Assembly: GCA_016291085.1 (NCBI GenBank)
Contig: JAEEVW010000008.1
Span: 43,609-107,608 of the forward strand
Length of the DNA: 64,000 nt
Direction of reading: 5' to 3'
Source of the DNA: Prevotella sp.
GTDB lineage: Bacteria > Bacteroidota > Bacteroidia > Bacteroidales > Bacteroidaceae
The notes beneath the pieces were generated by a model. The model ran no database searches and was not told the origin of the DNA. It saw nothing but the letters and a program-made list of their open reading frames with translations. The position numbers were made by a program, and so were the translations under genes. Positions 43,270-53,800 of this stretch are shown here, one piece after another (position 1 is the stretch's first letter; each line of letters opens with the position of its first letter).

Positions 43270-46047
43270 TTATTGATTAATATTCGGGATAAATTCCACG
43301 TCGTTGAGACGGATGTCGGCCGTATTGGTGTCGATGGCATTGCCCGTCTTGTTGTAGATGAACCGCGAGTCGCTGATGGTGATGTCGTGGACACACTGGG
43401 CACCGGGCAGTCCGGCGGCCTTGATGGCGGTCTGTGTGCCGCGACAGGTGATGCGGCTAATCTCCATGCCCTGGAAGTCAGGCGTCCATTGGAGCTGTTC
43501 GGGCGTGAACTGCTTCATGTAGTCCTTCTGCTGGTAGAGGTCGGTGGTCTCGCCAGGAGCCTTGTCGGCATAGTCGCATTGGAAGACGATGGCCTCGTGG
43601 GCAATGTCGGTCATGAGGATGTCGTGGATATAGATGTCCTCGGTCTTTCCGCCGCGTCCCACACCGCTCTTGAAGCGCAGGCCGGTGTCGGTCTCACAGA
43701 ACGTGTTGTTGCGCACGACGATGCGACGCATGCCGCTGGCCGTGTTGCTACCCATGACGAAACCACCGTGGGCGTGGCGTACGAGGTTATCCTCGACGAC
43801 GATATCTTCGTTGCCGCTGATGCGTCCAGGTTTGGGCGGGTCGCTCTTGAAGCACATGCCGTCGTCGCCCACATCAACGGTAGAGCGTACAAGGAGCACC
43901 TGATGGCAGTCAGTGATGTCGATGCCGTCGCCATTCTGGGCGTTCCATGGGCAGCGCACCTTAATGCCGTCGATGATCAGGTTACGGGTGTAGTACGGAT
44001 GAACGTGGAAGCGTGGCGAGTTCTGGAAGGTGACATCCTTCAGCAACACGTTCTCGCAACTCTCTATGCGGAGGAGGTCGTTACGCATGCGTTCCTGTTT
44101 CATGGCCGACTCCGCAATATCGGGATAACCCGACTTCATTTCCCAGGGGAACCACATGGTGCCCTTCTCTTCGAGTTTTCCACCACGATTAAGACGGGCC
44201 TTCCACTCGTAGTCGCTCAACTTGTTACGTTTGACGTAGTACCATTCGGAACCATTACCGTCGATGATACCATTGCCCGTGATGGCGACATTCTTGCAGT
44301 TGAGGGCAGTGATGCCAGGCAGACACTTGCCTTTGGGATTCTTGGGGTTCAGGAAGAGTCGCTTGTCGGGCGACATATAGATGATGGCATTGCGCTCCAA
44401 ATGCAGTTCGATGTTGCTCTCCAAACGGATGGGGCCCGTGAGCCACATGCCCTGTGGCACGACGAGTCGTCCGCCACCCTGTTCGGTGAGTTTGCTGATG
44501 GCACGCTGGAAGGCTTCGGTATTAAGCGTCACACCGTCGCCTACGCCACCCACTTCCTTCAAACTGACCTGATTGTCGGGAATCTGGAAGTCCTGTACGG
44601 GCTTGATGTCGACGTCCAGACGGTCATAGTAGCGGGCATAGTCCTTGGCAGGTTGTGGGTTGTTGGCCATATATTCTGCCTCGGCAGCATCGAAACGGTC
44701 GAGCTTGTCGAGGTAGTAGCGGCGCAGGTCGGACCACTTATAATAAGGATACTGCGTGGTCTTGATGGGCAGCGTGCATTCGCGTTCGTTCAACAGGGCC
44801 TTGACGAGAACATCTTCTGAATTGAGGACTGAGCTCGCAACGCCACACTCTCGAAGAGAGAACTGAGAACTGAGAGATTTCTTGGGGGCGTAGAAGATGA
44901 GCTGGATGTTGCAGGCCATGGGGTAGATGCGATAGTTGCGCCATACGGCGTCGAGCTGGTCGAGGTCATTGACCTGAGCTCCACAGGAGTCGAGTTCGAG
45001 CAGACAAGCCAATGGCATGACACATACCTCGTGTCCGAAGCGCAGGGTGGCTTGTGTCTGACTGACGGTATCGGCTGTCTCGATGATGTTGCGCAACAGA
45101 TTACGCTGTGTGAACGGCATGACGCCACCAGTCTGAGGGGCAGCACCGTAGTCGACGTACCACCCGATGTTGCGCATGCGCCACTGTTCGTAGATCTCCT
45201 CCTCGGTATAAAGTGGGAAGAGGTCGATGTCGACGTCGTGACTCTGCATATTTGTGGTCACCTCAAAGAGGTTATACATCAGCGAGGTGGGGCGGATGTT
45301 GTCCTTGACCCACTGCGCGTCGTTGAAGAGCACGCCCATCAGGCGATCGGGTGTGAGACGCTTGGATGGTGTGCGTCGAATCTGACGTCCCATGCGGCCC
45401 TTCGACATGATAAACGGAGAGCGGGGTGCATTCAGATAATATTGCAAGGCCTCGCTGACGTCATTATGGATGCGGGCCGTGGGATTGGCAGCGGCAAATT
45501 CCTCACACTCGGCCATCATTGATAGGATGCAGCGGTTGACGACGGTGGAACGGGCGTCAATCTGCACACCAGGGCGCTTGAATATCTCGGGGAAGTTCTG
45601 CGCCATGCGACGTCCGATGCCGTGATGTTGGCGTTCGCCTACAGTGCTCAGGTCGCCTAAACGCAGTTGTGCGCCGGAATATTTGCCGTCCTGTGCAGGA
45701 TAGTCGGGCTTAGGCAGAGCGGCAAACTGCTCTACCAGTCGCAGCACCTCTTCGCCCTTCTGCGTCAGTTTGCCTGCCTTGCGGGCTTTCTGCAGAGGGT
45801 TGGTGACACTGGTGTAACTGTTCTCACTGATGAGCCAGCGCGAGCCGTGACGTCCGTAGTGTGACATGTAGAACGGCACATAGCCCTTGGGGGCAGGGGT
45901 CAGTGGCTTGGTGGACAACTGGCGGTCGTAGTCCAGATAGTTACTACCGGCCAGAAACTTGTTGGCACGGATTTCTTCTTGTGCTGTCTGTGCCGACAAC
46001 GTCGTCGTCAGCGCGAGGGCCAGGAAAATGTGAGTGAGTCGTTTCAT
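43270..46047 (-). CDS. Histidine acid phosphatase (phytase-like) fused to GH28 polygalacturonase
   Basis: I start it at 46047 (MKRLTHIFLALALTTTLSAQ, signal peptide), giving 925 residues. Residues about 35-460 are a branch-2 histidine phosphatase: SHYGRHGSRWL (R66, H67) and the proton-donor segment FGHEVCVMP (H339, E340), as in MINPP-like phytases. Residues about 505-920 are a GH28 beta-helix: NGDGIDITD (N705, D707, D710), VGDDGMCFKSD (D728, D729), HGGFVMGS and LRFKSG. It should release phosphate from phytate-like esters and hydrolyse galacturonans in the same polypeptide. Residues near 395 (SLSSQFSLRECGVASSVLNSED) are coded by a repeat insertion. Promoter: composite element at 46077. Confidence 0.9.
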   Translation of the reverse strand: MKRLTHIFLALALTTTLSAQTAQEEIRANKFLAGSNYLDYDRQLSTKPLTPAPKGYVPFYMSHYGRHGSRWLISENSYTSVTNPLQKARKAGKLTQKGEEVLRLVEQFAALPKPDYPAQDGKYSGAQLRLGDLSTVGERQHHGIGRRMAQNFPEIFKRPGVQIDARSTVVNRCILSMMAECEEFAAANPTARIHNDVSEALQYYLNAPRSPFIMSKGRMGRQIRRTPSKRLTPDRLMGVLFNDAQWVKDNIRPTSLMYNLFEVTTNMQSHDVDIDLFPLYTEEEIYEQWRMRNIGWYVDYGAAPQTGGVMPFTQRNLLRNIIETADTVSQTQATLRFGHEVCVMPLACLLELDSCGAQVNDLDQLDAVWRNYRIYPMACNIQLIFYAPKKSLSSQFSLRECGVASSVLNSEDVLVKALLNERECTLPIKTTQYPYYKWSDLRRYYLDKLDRFDAAEAEYMANNPQPAKDYARYYDRLDVDIKPVQDFQIPDNQVSLKEVGGVGDGVTLNTEAFQRAISKLTEQGGGRLVVPQGMWLTGPIRLESNIELHLERNAIIYMSPDKRLFLNPKNPKGKCLPGITALNCKNVAITGNGIIDGNGSEWYYVKRNKLSDYEWKARLNRGGKLEEKGTMWFPWEMKSGYPDIAESAMKQERMRNDLLRIESCENVLLKDVTFQNSPRFHVHPYYTRNLIIDGIKVRCPWNAQNGDGIDITDCHQVLLVRSTVDVGDDGMCFKSDPPKPGRISGNEDIVVEDNLVRHAHGGFVMGSNTASGMRRIVVRNNTFCETDTGLRFKSGVGRGGKTEDIYIHDILMTDIAHEAIVFQCDYADKAPGETTDLYQQKDYMKQFTPEQLQWTPDFQGMEISRITCRGTQTAIKAAGLPGAQCVHDITISDSRFIYNKTGNAIDTNTADIRLNDVEFIPNINQ
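44815..44880 (-). repeat. Short-repeat insertion with mini-hairpin inside the phosphatase domain
   Basis: On the minus strand CTCTCAGTTCTCAGTTCTC is followed by a CTCTCttcGAGAG hairpin and TCAGTCCTCAATTCAG. It is 66 bp, in frame, and built like the ATTCAACATTC elements (short repeats around a mini-hairpin). Confidence 0.65.
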
Positions 46048-46076
46048 AGAACAAAGCTTTTTACCGATTGATTCGA

Positions 46077-46120
46077 CAAAGGTACAAAGAAAAAACGGAC
46101 TGACCAAATAGTCAGCCCAT
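46077..46120 (-). promoter_or_regulatory. Composite terminator-promoter (copy 4, degenerate)
   Basis: On the minus strand TTTGGTCAGTCCGTTTTTT is kept, with TACCTTTG (46077-46084) and TTTG (46105-46108) 20 bp apart, but the 5' hairpin arm has decayed (ATGGGCTGA). It would end ddh and start the phosphatase/GH28 gene. Confidence 0.65.
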
Positions 46121-46141
46121 TTTCTTTCTATTGTACGGCTT

Positions 46142-47041
46142 TTATACCAGATGTTCGATGAGGTCAGCACGCTCGCCCGGCAGCATGTCGATGACGGGAA
46201 TCTCAATCATCGTGTAGCAGGCGGGCTGCAGGCGCATGGAGGCACGAGCCACGTTCACCAGTACCTGTCCCGTCAGTGCAGGGTTGTTGATTTGCATGTT
46301 GAACTCCAGACGCTGGTTCTGGGTCTGACCGCTGACGCCCTTGCGGACGAGGTTCACACCGTGACCCATGTCGCGAACGTCGTCGACGCTCTCCACCTGG
46401 AATACATGCGTCTCGTCAGAAGCGAAGTAGGGGTCAGCCTTGATATCCTTCGTCACCTGTTCCAGGGTGTAGCCGTCCTCGAGCTCGACATATACCATGC
46501 GGCGGTGGATGCCTTCACCCAAGGGGATGGTCATTGACAAGGCATTCTTGACGCCGGCCTTTGAACGGACACAGACAGAATGTCCCATCGACATACCTGG
46601 TCCGAAGTTGGTGTATGACAGACCTTTGGGGGCGAGGCTCTGCATCAGTGTGCGGACGATGGAGTCGGAGCCTGGATCCCAGCCTGCGGCAATGACGCTG
46701 ACCGTGTTGGTTTCCTTATTGATAGCCATCAGGCGCTCGCGATAGCCGCGGATGTTGGTGTGGATATCGAACGAGTCGACAGTGTTAATACCCAGTGGAA
46801 GAATCTGCTTGGCATACTCCTCGCACGAACGGGTGGGGGTGGCCAGAATGGCTACATCCACATCTTTCAACTCCTTGATGTCCTTCACCACCTCGTACTG
46901 AGCAAGCTCTGCGGGCTTGTCAGCAGCTCCGTTTCTGCGTACTACACCGGCAATCTCGAAATCGGGAGCGGCCTCCAAGGCCTGAATGGTGTACTTTCCA
47001 ATGTTGCCGTAACCTACTACGGCGGCTCTGATTTTCTTCAT
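46142..47041 (-). CDS. ddh: meso-Diaminopimelate dehydrogenase
   Basis: The 299-residue enzyme matches Ddh: N-terminal Rossmann motif (AAVVGYGNIGKYTIQALEAAPDFEIAGVVRRN), DVAILATPTRSCEEYAKQIL, NTVDSFDIH, SVIAAGWDPGSDSIVR, and GPGMSMGHSVCVRSKAGVKNALSMTIPLG. It reductively aminates tetrahydrodipicolinate to meso-DAP with NADPH in one step, feeding lysine and peptidoglycan synthesis. Monocistronic, with a terminator-promoter element downstream. Confidence 0.96.
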   Translation of the reverse strand: MKKIRAAVVGYGNIGKYTIQALEAAPDFEIAGVVRRNGAADKPAELAQYEVVKDIKELKDVDVAILATPTRSCEEYAKQILPLGINTVDSFDIHTNIRGYRERLMAINKETNTVSVIAAGWDPGSDSIVRTLMQSLAPKGLSYTNFGPGMSMGHSVCVRSKAGVKNALSMTIPLGEGIHRRMVYVELEDGYTLEQVTKDIKADPYFASDETHVFQVESVDDVRDMGHGVNLVRKGVSGQTQNQRLEFNMQINNPALTGQVLVNVARASMRLQPACYTMIEIPVIDMLPGERADLIEHLV

Positions 47042-47081
47042 TTTCGTATCTTTTTTTGAGTGATTTCAATCTTTTCGGTTG

Positions 47082-47089
47082 CAAAATTA
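47082..47089 (-). promoter_or_regulatory. -7 box of ddh
   Basis: TAATTTTG followed by CA on the minus strand, 40 bp before the ddh start. The -33 box is not at ideal spacing. Confidence 0.45.
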
Positions 47090-47275
47090 CACTTTTTCTT
47101 TGAAATACCTAACAAAAAGACGGAAAAAATTACAAAACACCTACATTTTGTTATATCTCGTCAATCTGAAAGCCTGCGTGTACCCCCTCAATTATCATCT
47201 TTTTTCTCTTTTATACAATAAATTCTAAGTTTCGCGCGTTAATAGAATTGTATATACAAACATTATTGTAAGCGT

Positions 47276-47878
47276 ATGATAGAATATATCAAGGGTGAGT
47301 TGACGGAGCTTACCCCCGCATTGGCTACGGTAGAAGCCGCTGGCGTAGGCTATGGTCTGAATATTTCGTTGACCACCTATAGCGCCATTCAGGGCAAAAG
47401 GGATGTCAAGTTGTACGTCTTTGAGTCGATTCGTGAAGATGCTCACGTGCTGTACGGCTTCGTGTCGAAGAAGGAACGTGAGATGTTCGAATTGCTGATT
47501 AGTGTCAGTGGCGTGGGTCCCAATACGGCCCGCATGATGCTCTCGTCGATGAGTGTCAGCGAACTGTGTAATGCCATCTCGCGTGGCGACGAGCGCCTTA
47601 TCAAAGGCATCAAGGGCATCGGTAAGATGACTGCCCAGCGTATCATTGTCGACCTGCGCGACAAGATTGTCGCACTGGGAATTGCCGACGAGATTCCTGC
47701 CGGTGGCACGGTGTCGGCTCCCGTCAATAATGAGGTACGCGATGAGGCTGTATCGGCACTGACCATGCTGGGCTTTGCTCCGGCTCCGACGCAGAAGGTC
47801 GTCATGGCTATCCTTCAGGAACAGCCCGACCTGCCCGTAGAGCAAGTGGTGAAATTAGCATTAAAGCAAATTAAGTAG
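47276..47878 (+). CDS. ruvA: Holliday junction helicase subunit RuvA
   Basis: At 200 residues, the normal length. It has the N-terminal OB fold ([31 protein letters not shown]), two helix-hairpin-helix motifs ([36 protein letters not shown]) and the flexible C-terminal RuvB-contact domain ([21 protein letters not shown]). It targets Holliday junctions for RuvB. It ends 2 bp before sprA, a conserved Bacteroidetes pairing. Confidence 0.96.
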   Translation: MIEYIKGELTELTPALATVEAAGVGYGLNISLTTYSAIQGKRDVKLYVFESIREDAHVLYGFVSKKEREMFELLISVSGVGPNTARMMLSSMSVSELCNAISRGDERLIKGIKGIGKMTAQRIIVDLRDKIVALGIADEIPAGGTVSAPVNNEVRDEAVSALTMLGFAPAPTQKVVMAILQEQPDLPVEQVVKLALKQIK

Positions 47879-47880
47879 CT

Positions 47881-50800
47881 TTGAACTTCAAGCGAATCGC
47901 ATATATAGGAACAATCCTTTTGAGCATCACCGCCCTGGCGATGCCTCCACAGGATGACAAGACGCAGAAGCAAAAAACTGCGGCCAAGGCGCAGCCTGTG
48001 CTCCAGGTGGAGGAGGATACCATTCCCGATTCGCTGTTACATGCCCGTTGGAAGATCCAGAAGACGGCTCCCGTCCTCGTGGCCGACCTCGACTCATCAG
48101 CCCTTGACCTCCGTCTGCCTGAGAATATCAAGCAACAGGTGGAGTACGACGACTCGCTGAACTACTACCGCATCGGTTCGAAGATGGGTGACTCGTACCT
48201 GAATGCTCCCGTTCTGATGACTCCCGAGGAGTATATGAAGTGGAGTGAGCGCCGAGAGCGCGAGGCGTTCTTCCGCAAGAAGGAAGCCGAAAATGTTGCT
48301 ACTAAAGGCAAGGAGAAATTCTCGTTTGCCGATATGCATTTCGACCTGGGTCCTGCTGAGAAGATCTTCGGTCCCGGTGGCGTGCGCATCAAGACGCAAG
48401 GTACTGCTGAACTGAAGCTTGGTGCCACGCTGAAAAACATCGACAATCCCTCGTTGCCTGAGCGTAACCGTAAAACGACGGCTGTCGACTTCGACGAGAA
48501 AATCAATCTGAACGTGACAGGTAAAGTTGGCGACAAGGTGAACATGTCGTTGAACTATAACACCGATGCTACGTTCGATTTCGATACGAAAAACCTGAAG
48601 CTGCACTACGACGGCAAGGAAGACGAGATTATCAAACTCGTCGAGGCCGGTAACATCACCTTCCCCAGCAACAACTCGCTGGTCAAGGGTGCCTCCAGTC
48701 TCTTTGGCGTCCGTACCGACATGCAGTTCGGTAAATTGAAATTACAGACCGTCCTGTCGCGTAAGAACTCGACGACAAAGAGTGTCTCGTCCCAGGGTGG
48801 CACGCAGTTGACTCCCTTTGAGATTGACGTTGCCAACTACGAGGAAAACCGTCACTTCTTCCTGGCGAAATACTTCCGTGAGCACTATGATGCCGCGATG
48901 TCACAACTGCCTAACATCTTGTCGGGCATCAATATCACACGCATCGAGGTGTGGGTCACCAACAAGTCGGCAACAACGTCGAACACCCGCAACCTGGTAT
49001 CCTTCACTGAATTGGGTGAAAGTGAGCCCTACAAGAGCACGTCGCCTTCGGCACTGCCCGACAACAATGCATCGTCGCTCTATGCCAGCATTCCCGAAGC
49101 CGCACGCGACATCGATCAGGCGTCGACAGTGCTCGAGGGTACATGGGCAGGAGGCAAGGACTATGAGAAGCTGGCCGCTGCACGCCTGCTGAATTCCTCG
49201 GAATACACGCTGAACAGTTCGTTAGGCTACATCTCGCTGAAGACTGCCTTGCAGACCGATCAGGTGCTGGCTGTGGCCTTCCGCTATACCTATGGTGGAC
49301 AAGAATACCAGGTCGGTGAGTTTGCTTCCGACCATAATACCGCCACGGATGCACTCTTCGTCAGAACGCTGAAGAACACGTCGAACAATCCCCAGCAGGC
49401 CAACTGGCCACTGATGATGAAGAACGTCTACTATCTGGCGTCGAACGTTGAAAAGACCAAGTTCCGCCTCGATATCAAGTTCCAGAGCGATACCGCGGGC
49501 GTGTACCTTACTTATATACCTGAGGTGAAGGATGTCACCCTGTTGCGCGGATTGGGCTGCGACCGACTCGACAACAACAATAAGACGCATCCCAACGGCT
49601 ATTTCGACTTTGTCGAAGGCTACACCGTCTCCAACGGCCGTGTGTTCTTCCCATCGGCAGAACCCTTCGGCACTACGCTGAAGAACTTCCTGAAACGCTA
49701 TGGCGTATCGGAAGCCGTGGCCGAGAAGTATGCCTTCCAGGAACTCTACGATACCACGCGTACTGCCGCCCGTCAGATGACCAACAAGGACAAATACCTG
49801 CTGGTGGGTCAGTTCAAGGGCACTTCGGCCAATGTCATCTCCCTGGGTGCCTATAATGTACCGCAGGGCTCTGTCGTCGTGACGGCTGGCGGTGTCGTCC
49901 TGACAGAGGGCTCCGACTATAGCGTCGACTACTCTGCCGGTGAGGTGACCATCCTGAACCAGAGTATCATCGATGCCGGAACCAGTGTCAACGTGTCGTT
50001 GGAGTCGGATACGGAATACGGTATGCAGCGCAAGACGATGATAGGTTTCAACTGGGAGTACGACTTCTCGAAGAACTTTCAGATTGGCGGTACGCTGCAA
50101 CACCTGTCCGAGCAGGCTCTCACGTCGAAGGTCACCATGGGCTCCGAACCGCTGAAGAATACCCTGTGGGGTGCCAACATCAACTGGAAGACCGAGAGCC
50201 AGTGGCTTACCCGCATGCTCGACAAGATTCCCTTGCTCCATTGTACGCAACCTTCGCAGATTACCTTCACAGGCGAATTTGCCCAACTCATAGCCGGTAC
50301 GGCCAGCGGTACTCAGGATAACGCCTCGTATATCGACGACTTCGAGAATGCCAAGAATGCCATCGATGTCAGCGAGCCCAAGTCGTGGACCATTTCCAGT
50401 GTGCCGTCGCACTTCCCTGAACATGCCGACAAGGATTCCGTCTCCAGCGGTTACCGTCGTGCCCTGCTGTCGTGGTACAACATCGACCCGCTGTTCACCT
50501 ACCGCTCATCATCGCTGACGCCCAGCCACATCAAGAGCGACCTTGACCAGCTGTCGAACCACTATGTGCGTGCCGTCTACGTCAGCGAGCTCTATCCCAA
50601 CCGCGACCAGTCCACCTACAGCGGAGCGACATCTACGCTGCCCATCCTCAATCTGGCATATTACCCCTCAGAGCGTGGTCCCTATAACCTCAGCACCCGT
50701 GTCAATATGGACGGTACGCTGACGTTGCCCAGTGATAACTGGGGCGGTATGATGTGTAAGCTCAATACCACTGACTTCGAGACGGCCAACATCGAGTACA

Positions 50801-53800
50801 TCGAGTTCTGGCTGCTCGACCCCTTCATCTATTCGTCTCAGGAACCGGATGCTGCCGACTATGGCGGTGATCTCTATTTCAACCTCGGTGAAGTCAGCGA
50901 GGACATCCTGCACGACGGCAAGAAGTTCTACGAGAGCGGCATGCCCGTCGACGGCACCAGCTCGTTTTCCACCACCCAGTGGGGACGCATCCCCGTGCAG
51001 GCCACCCAGACCTATGCCTTCGCCACGACCTCCGGCTCGCGAGCCCTGCAGGACGTCGGTCTGAATGGTCTGAACGACGAGCAGGAACGTGCGCATCCCG
51101 CCTATGCCGACTTTCTGAACCACGTCACCGTCAACGACAGTGTGCGGGCGGCATGGAACCAGGACCCTGCCAACGACAACTACCACTACTTCCGAGGCAG
51201 TGACCTGGACGCACGACATGCCAGCATCCTCGACCGTTACAAGCGCGTCACCATGCCCCAGGGCAACTCGCCCGACAGCGACCAGCAGACGGAGAGCTAC
51301 GACACGTCCTACAAGACCTATCCCGATGTCGAGGACATCAATCAGGACTATACGCTCAACGAATACGAGCGCTATTATGAGTACAAGGTTAGCCTCCGTC
51401 CCGAGGACATGCGCCTGGGCCATAACTTCATCACTGACGTCCGCGAATACACCGCTTCGTTGCGCAACGGCAACAAGGAGCGTGTCAAGTGGTACCAGTT
51501 CCGTGTGCCCCTGCGTCAGTACGACCGTCGCGAGGGCGGCATCAGCGACTTCACCAGCATCCGCTTCATGCGCATGTTCCTTACCAACTTCAAAAAGCCT
51601 ATCGTGCTGCGTTTCGGCTCACTCGACCTCGTACGAGGCGACTGGCGCATCTACGACCAGCCACTGACGGGAACAAGCAATGGCGGTACCCTTGAGGTCA
51701 GCGCTGTCAATATCGAGGAGAACAACGACCGCCGTCCTGTCAACTACGTGCTGCCTCCCGGCATCTCGCGTGTCACCGACCCCTCGCAGCCACAGCTCAC
51801 CGAGGCCAACGAGCAGGCATTGTGCATGGTGGTCAGAAACGTCTCGCAGGGTGAGTCGAAGGCCGTTTATCATAACACCACCCTCGACCTGCGTCGCTAC
51901 AAGCATCTGCAGATGTTCGTTCATGCCAACCACGTCATCGACGACGTAACGGCCTTGCAGGACGACCAGCTGGCAGTGTTCATCCGTCTGGGTAACGACT
52001 ATCGTAACAACTACTACGAATACCTCATCCCGCTGAAACTGACGCCCGACCGCAACGACTATAATAAATATAATCTCGACGACTGTCGTGCCGTGTGGCC
52101 TGAGGAGAACATGCTCGACATCGACCTCTCCAAGTTCACCCAGCTGAAGAAGGCCCGTAACAAGGCTCGTACACTGGGCACTGCCAGCTATACCACCGAG
52201 TTCAGCGAGTACGACGAGAACAACCGCAACCTCATGACTATTCTCGGCAACCCGTCGCTCGGTGAGGTGAAGACGATGATGATTGGTGTGCGCAACCTGT
52301 CGGGTAGTGTCAAGTCCGGCGAGGTGTGGGTCAACGAGTTGCGCCTGCAGGAGGTCAATACCAATGGCGGTTGGGCGGCATCGGGCAACCTGAACGTACA
52401 ACTGTCGGATGTCGGCAATGTCAACCTCACGGGACGCATCGCCACCGAGGGCTTCGGAGGACTGGAGGAGGGCGTCAACCAGCGCCGTAAGGACGACTAC
52501 AAGACCTATTCCGTGACCACCAATTTCGAGCTGGGCAAGTTCTTCCCCGACAAGATGAACGTCTCGGCACCTATCTATTATAGCGTCACGCAGGAGGAGA
52601 GCCGCCCGAAGTATAATCCGCTCGATACCGATATGGAACTCGACGATGCACTCGACGCCATGGACCAGCACGAGCGCGACTCCATCGAGTCGATTGCCGT
52701 CAAGAAGTCGAAGACCATCAATTTCTCGCTGTCGAACGTCCGTGTCGGCGTGAAGACCAAGCGGCACCCCATGCCCTACGACCCTGCCAACTTCTCGTTC
52801 TCCTACAGCCATCGCTACACCGACAATTCGGGCGAGACGACGGTCTACGAGCACGACACCGAGTGGCACGGCTCGTTCAACTACACCTATACCCCTGTTT
52901 ACAAGACCTGGGAGCCCTTCAAGAACTCGAAGTCGAAATCGAAATGGATGGCATTCCCCAAGGCTTTCGGCATCAACTACCTGCCACAGAATATTACATT
53001 CAACACCGAGATACGACGCAGCTACTACGAACTCCAGGAACGCGACATGGACAATCTCGGCGGCTCCCAGCTGCCTGTCTCGTGGGCCGAGTCGTTCCTG
53101 TGGAACCGCGACTTCTCCCTGCGCTGGGACTTCACCAAGAACCTGCACATGAATTTCCAGTCGGGCACACAGGCTGAAATCGAGGAGCCCGACAGCGAGC
53201 TGCCCATCAACAAGGATCTCTACCCCGACCGCTATTCCGCCTGGAAGGATTCCGTCATGCATAGCATCATGCACTTCGGCACGCCGCTGAACTATCGTCA
53301 GACCTTCACGGCATCCTATCAGTTGCCGCTGAACAAGCTCCCCATCTTCGACTGGATTAATTCCGATGCCAGCTACAATGCCACCTACAACTGGCAACGC
53401 GGTACGGTCACCGAGTCCGGTCTCGACCTGGGTAACACCATCTCCAACAGCCGCCAGCTCAACATCAATGGTACGCTGAACATGGAGACGCTCTATAATC
53501 ATTTCCCCTTCCTGAAGAAAACCAACGACCGTTTCAAGAAGGCTATCGCCAAAGACACCAAGAAGACCACCAAAGACAAAAAGTCCAGTAAGTCTAGTAA
53601 AACTAGTGATACTAGTAAAACTAGCGATACTAGTAAGCCTAACGACCCTAAGAACCCAACCAAACCTACCAAGGACGAAAAATCCCTGCCCAAGAACAAG
53701 AACACCTTCCAGAAGGAGCTGACCCTGCGTCCTGACACCACGTTCAAGGTCACGCACAACAAAAAGTCGAAGCGGCTCATCGTTACTGCCAAGACCAAGG

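Noticed and set aside
42823..44820. 665-codon open frame on the plus strand
   Set aside because: It lies antisense to the DUF6263-like gene and the GH28 part of the fusion, whose motifs are clear. It has no signal, family motif or promoter. GC-rich coding DNA readily opens the complementary frame.
46048..46206. N-terminal extension of the phosphatase/GH28 fusion
   Set aside because: It passes through the terminator-promoter element and into ddh; the signal peptide starts at 46047.
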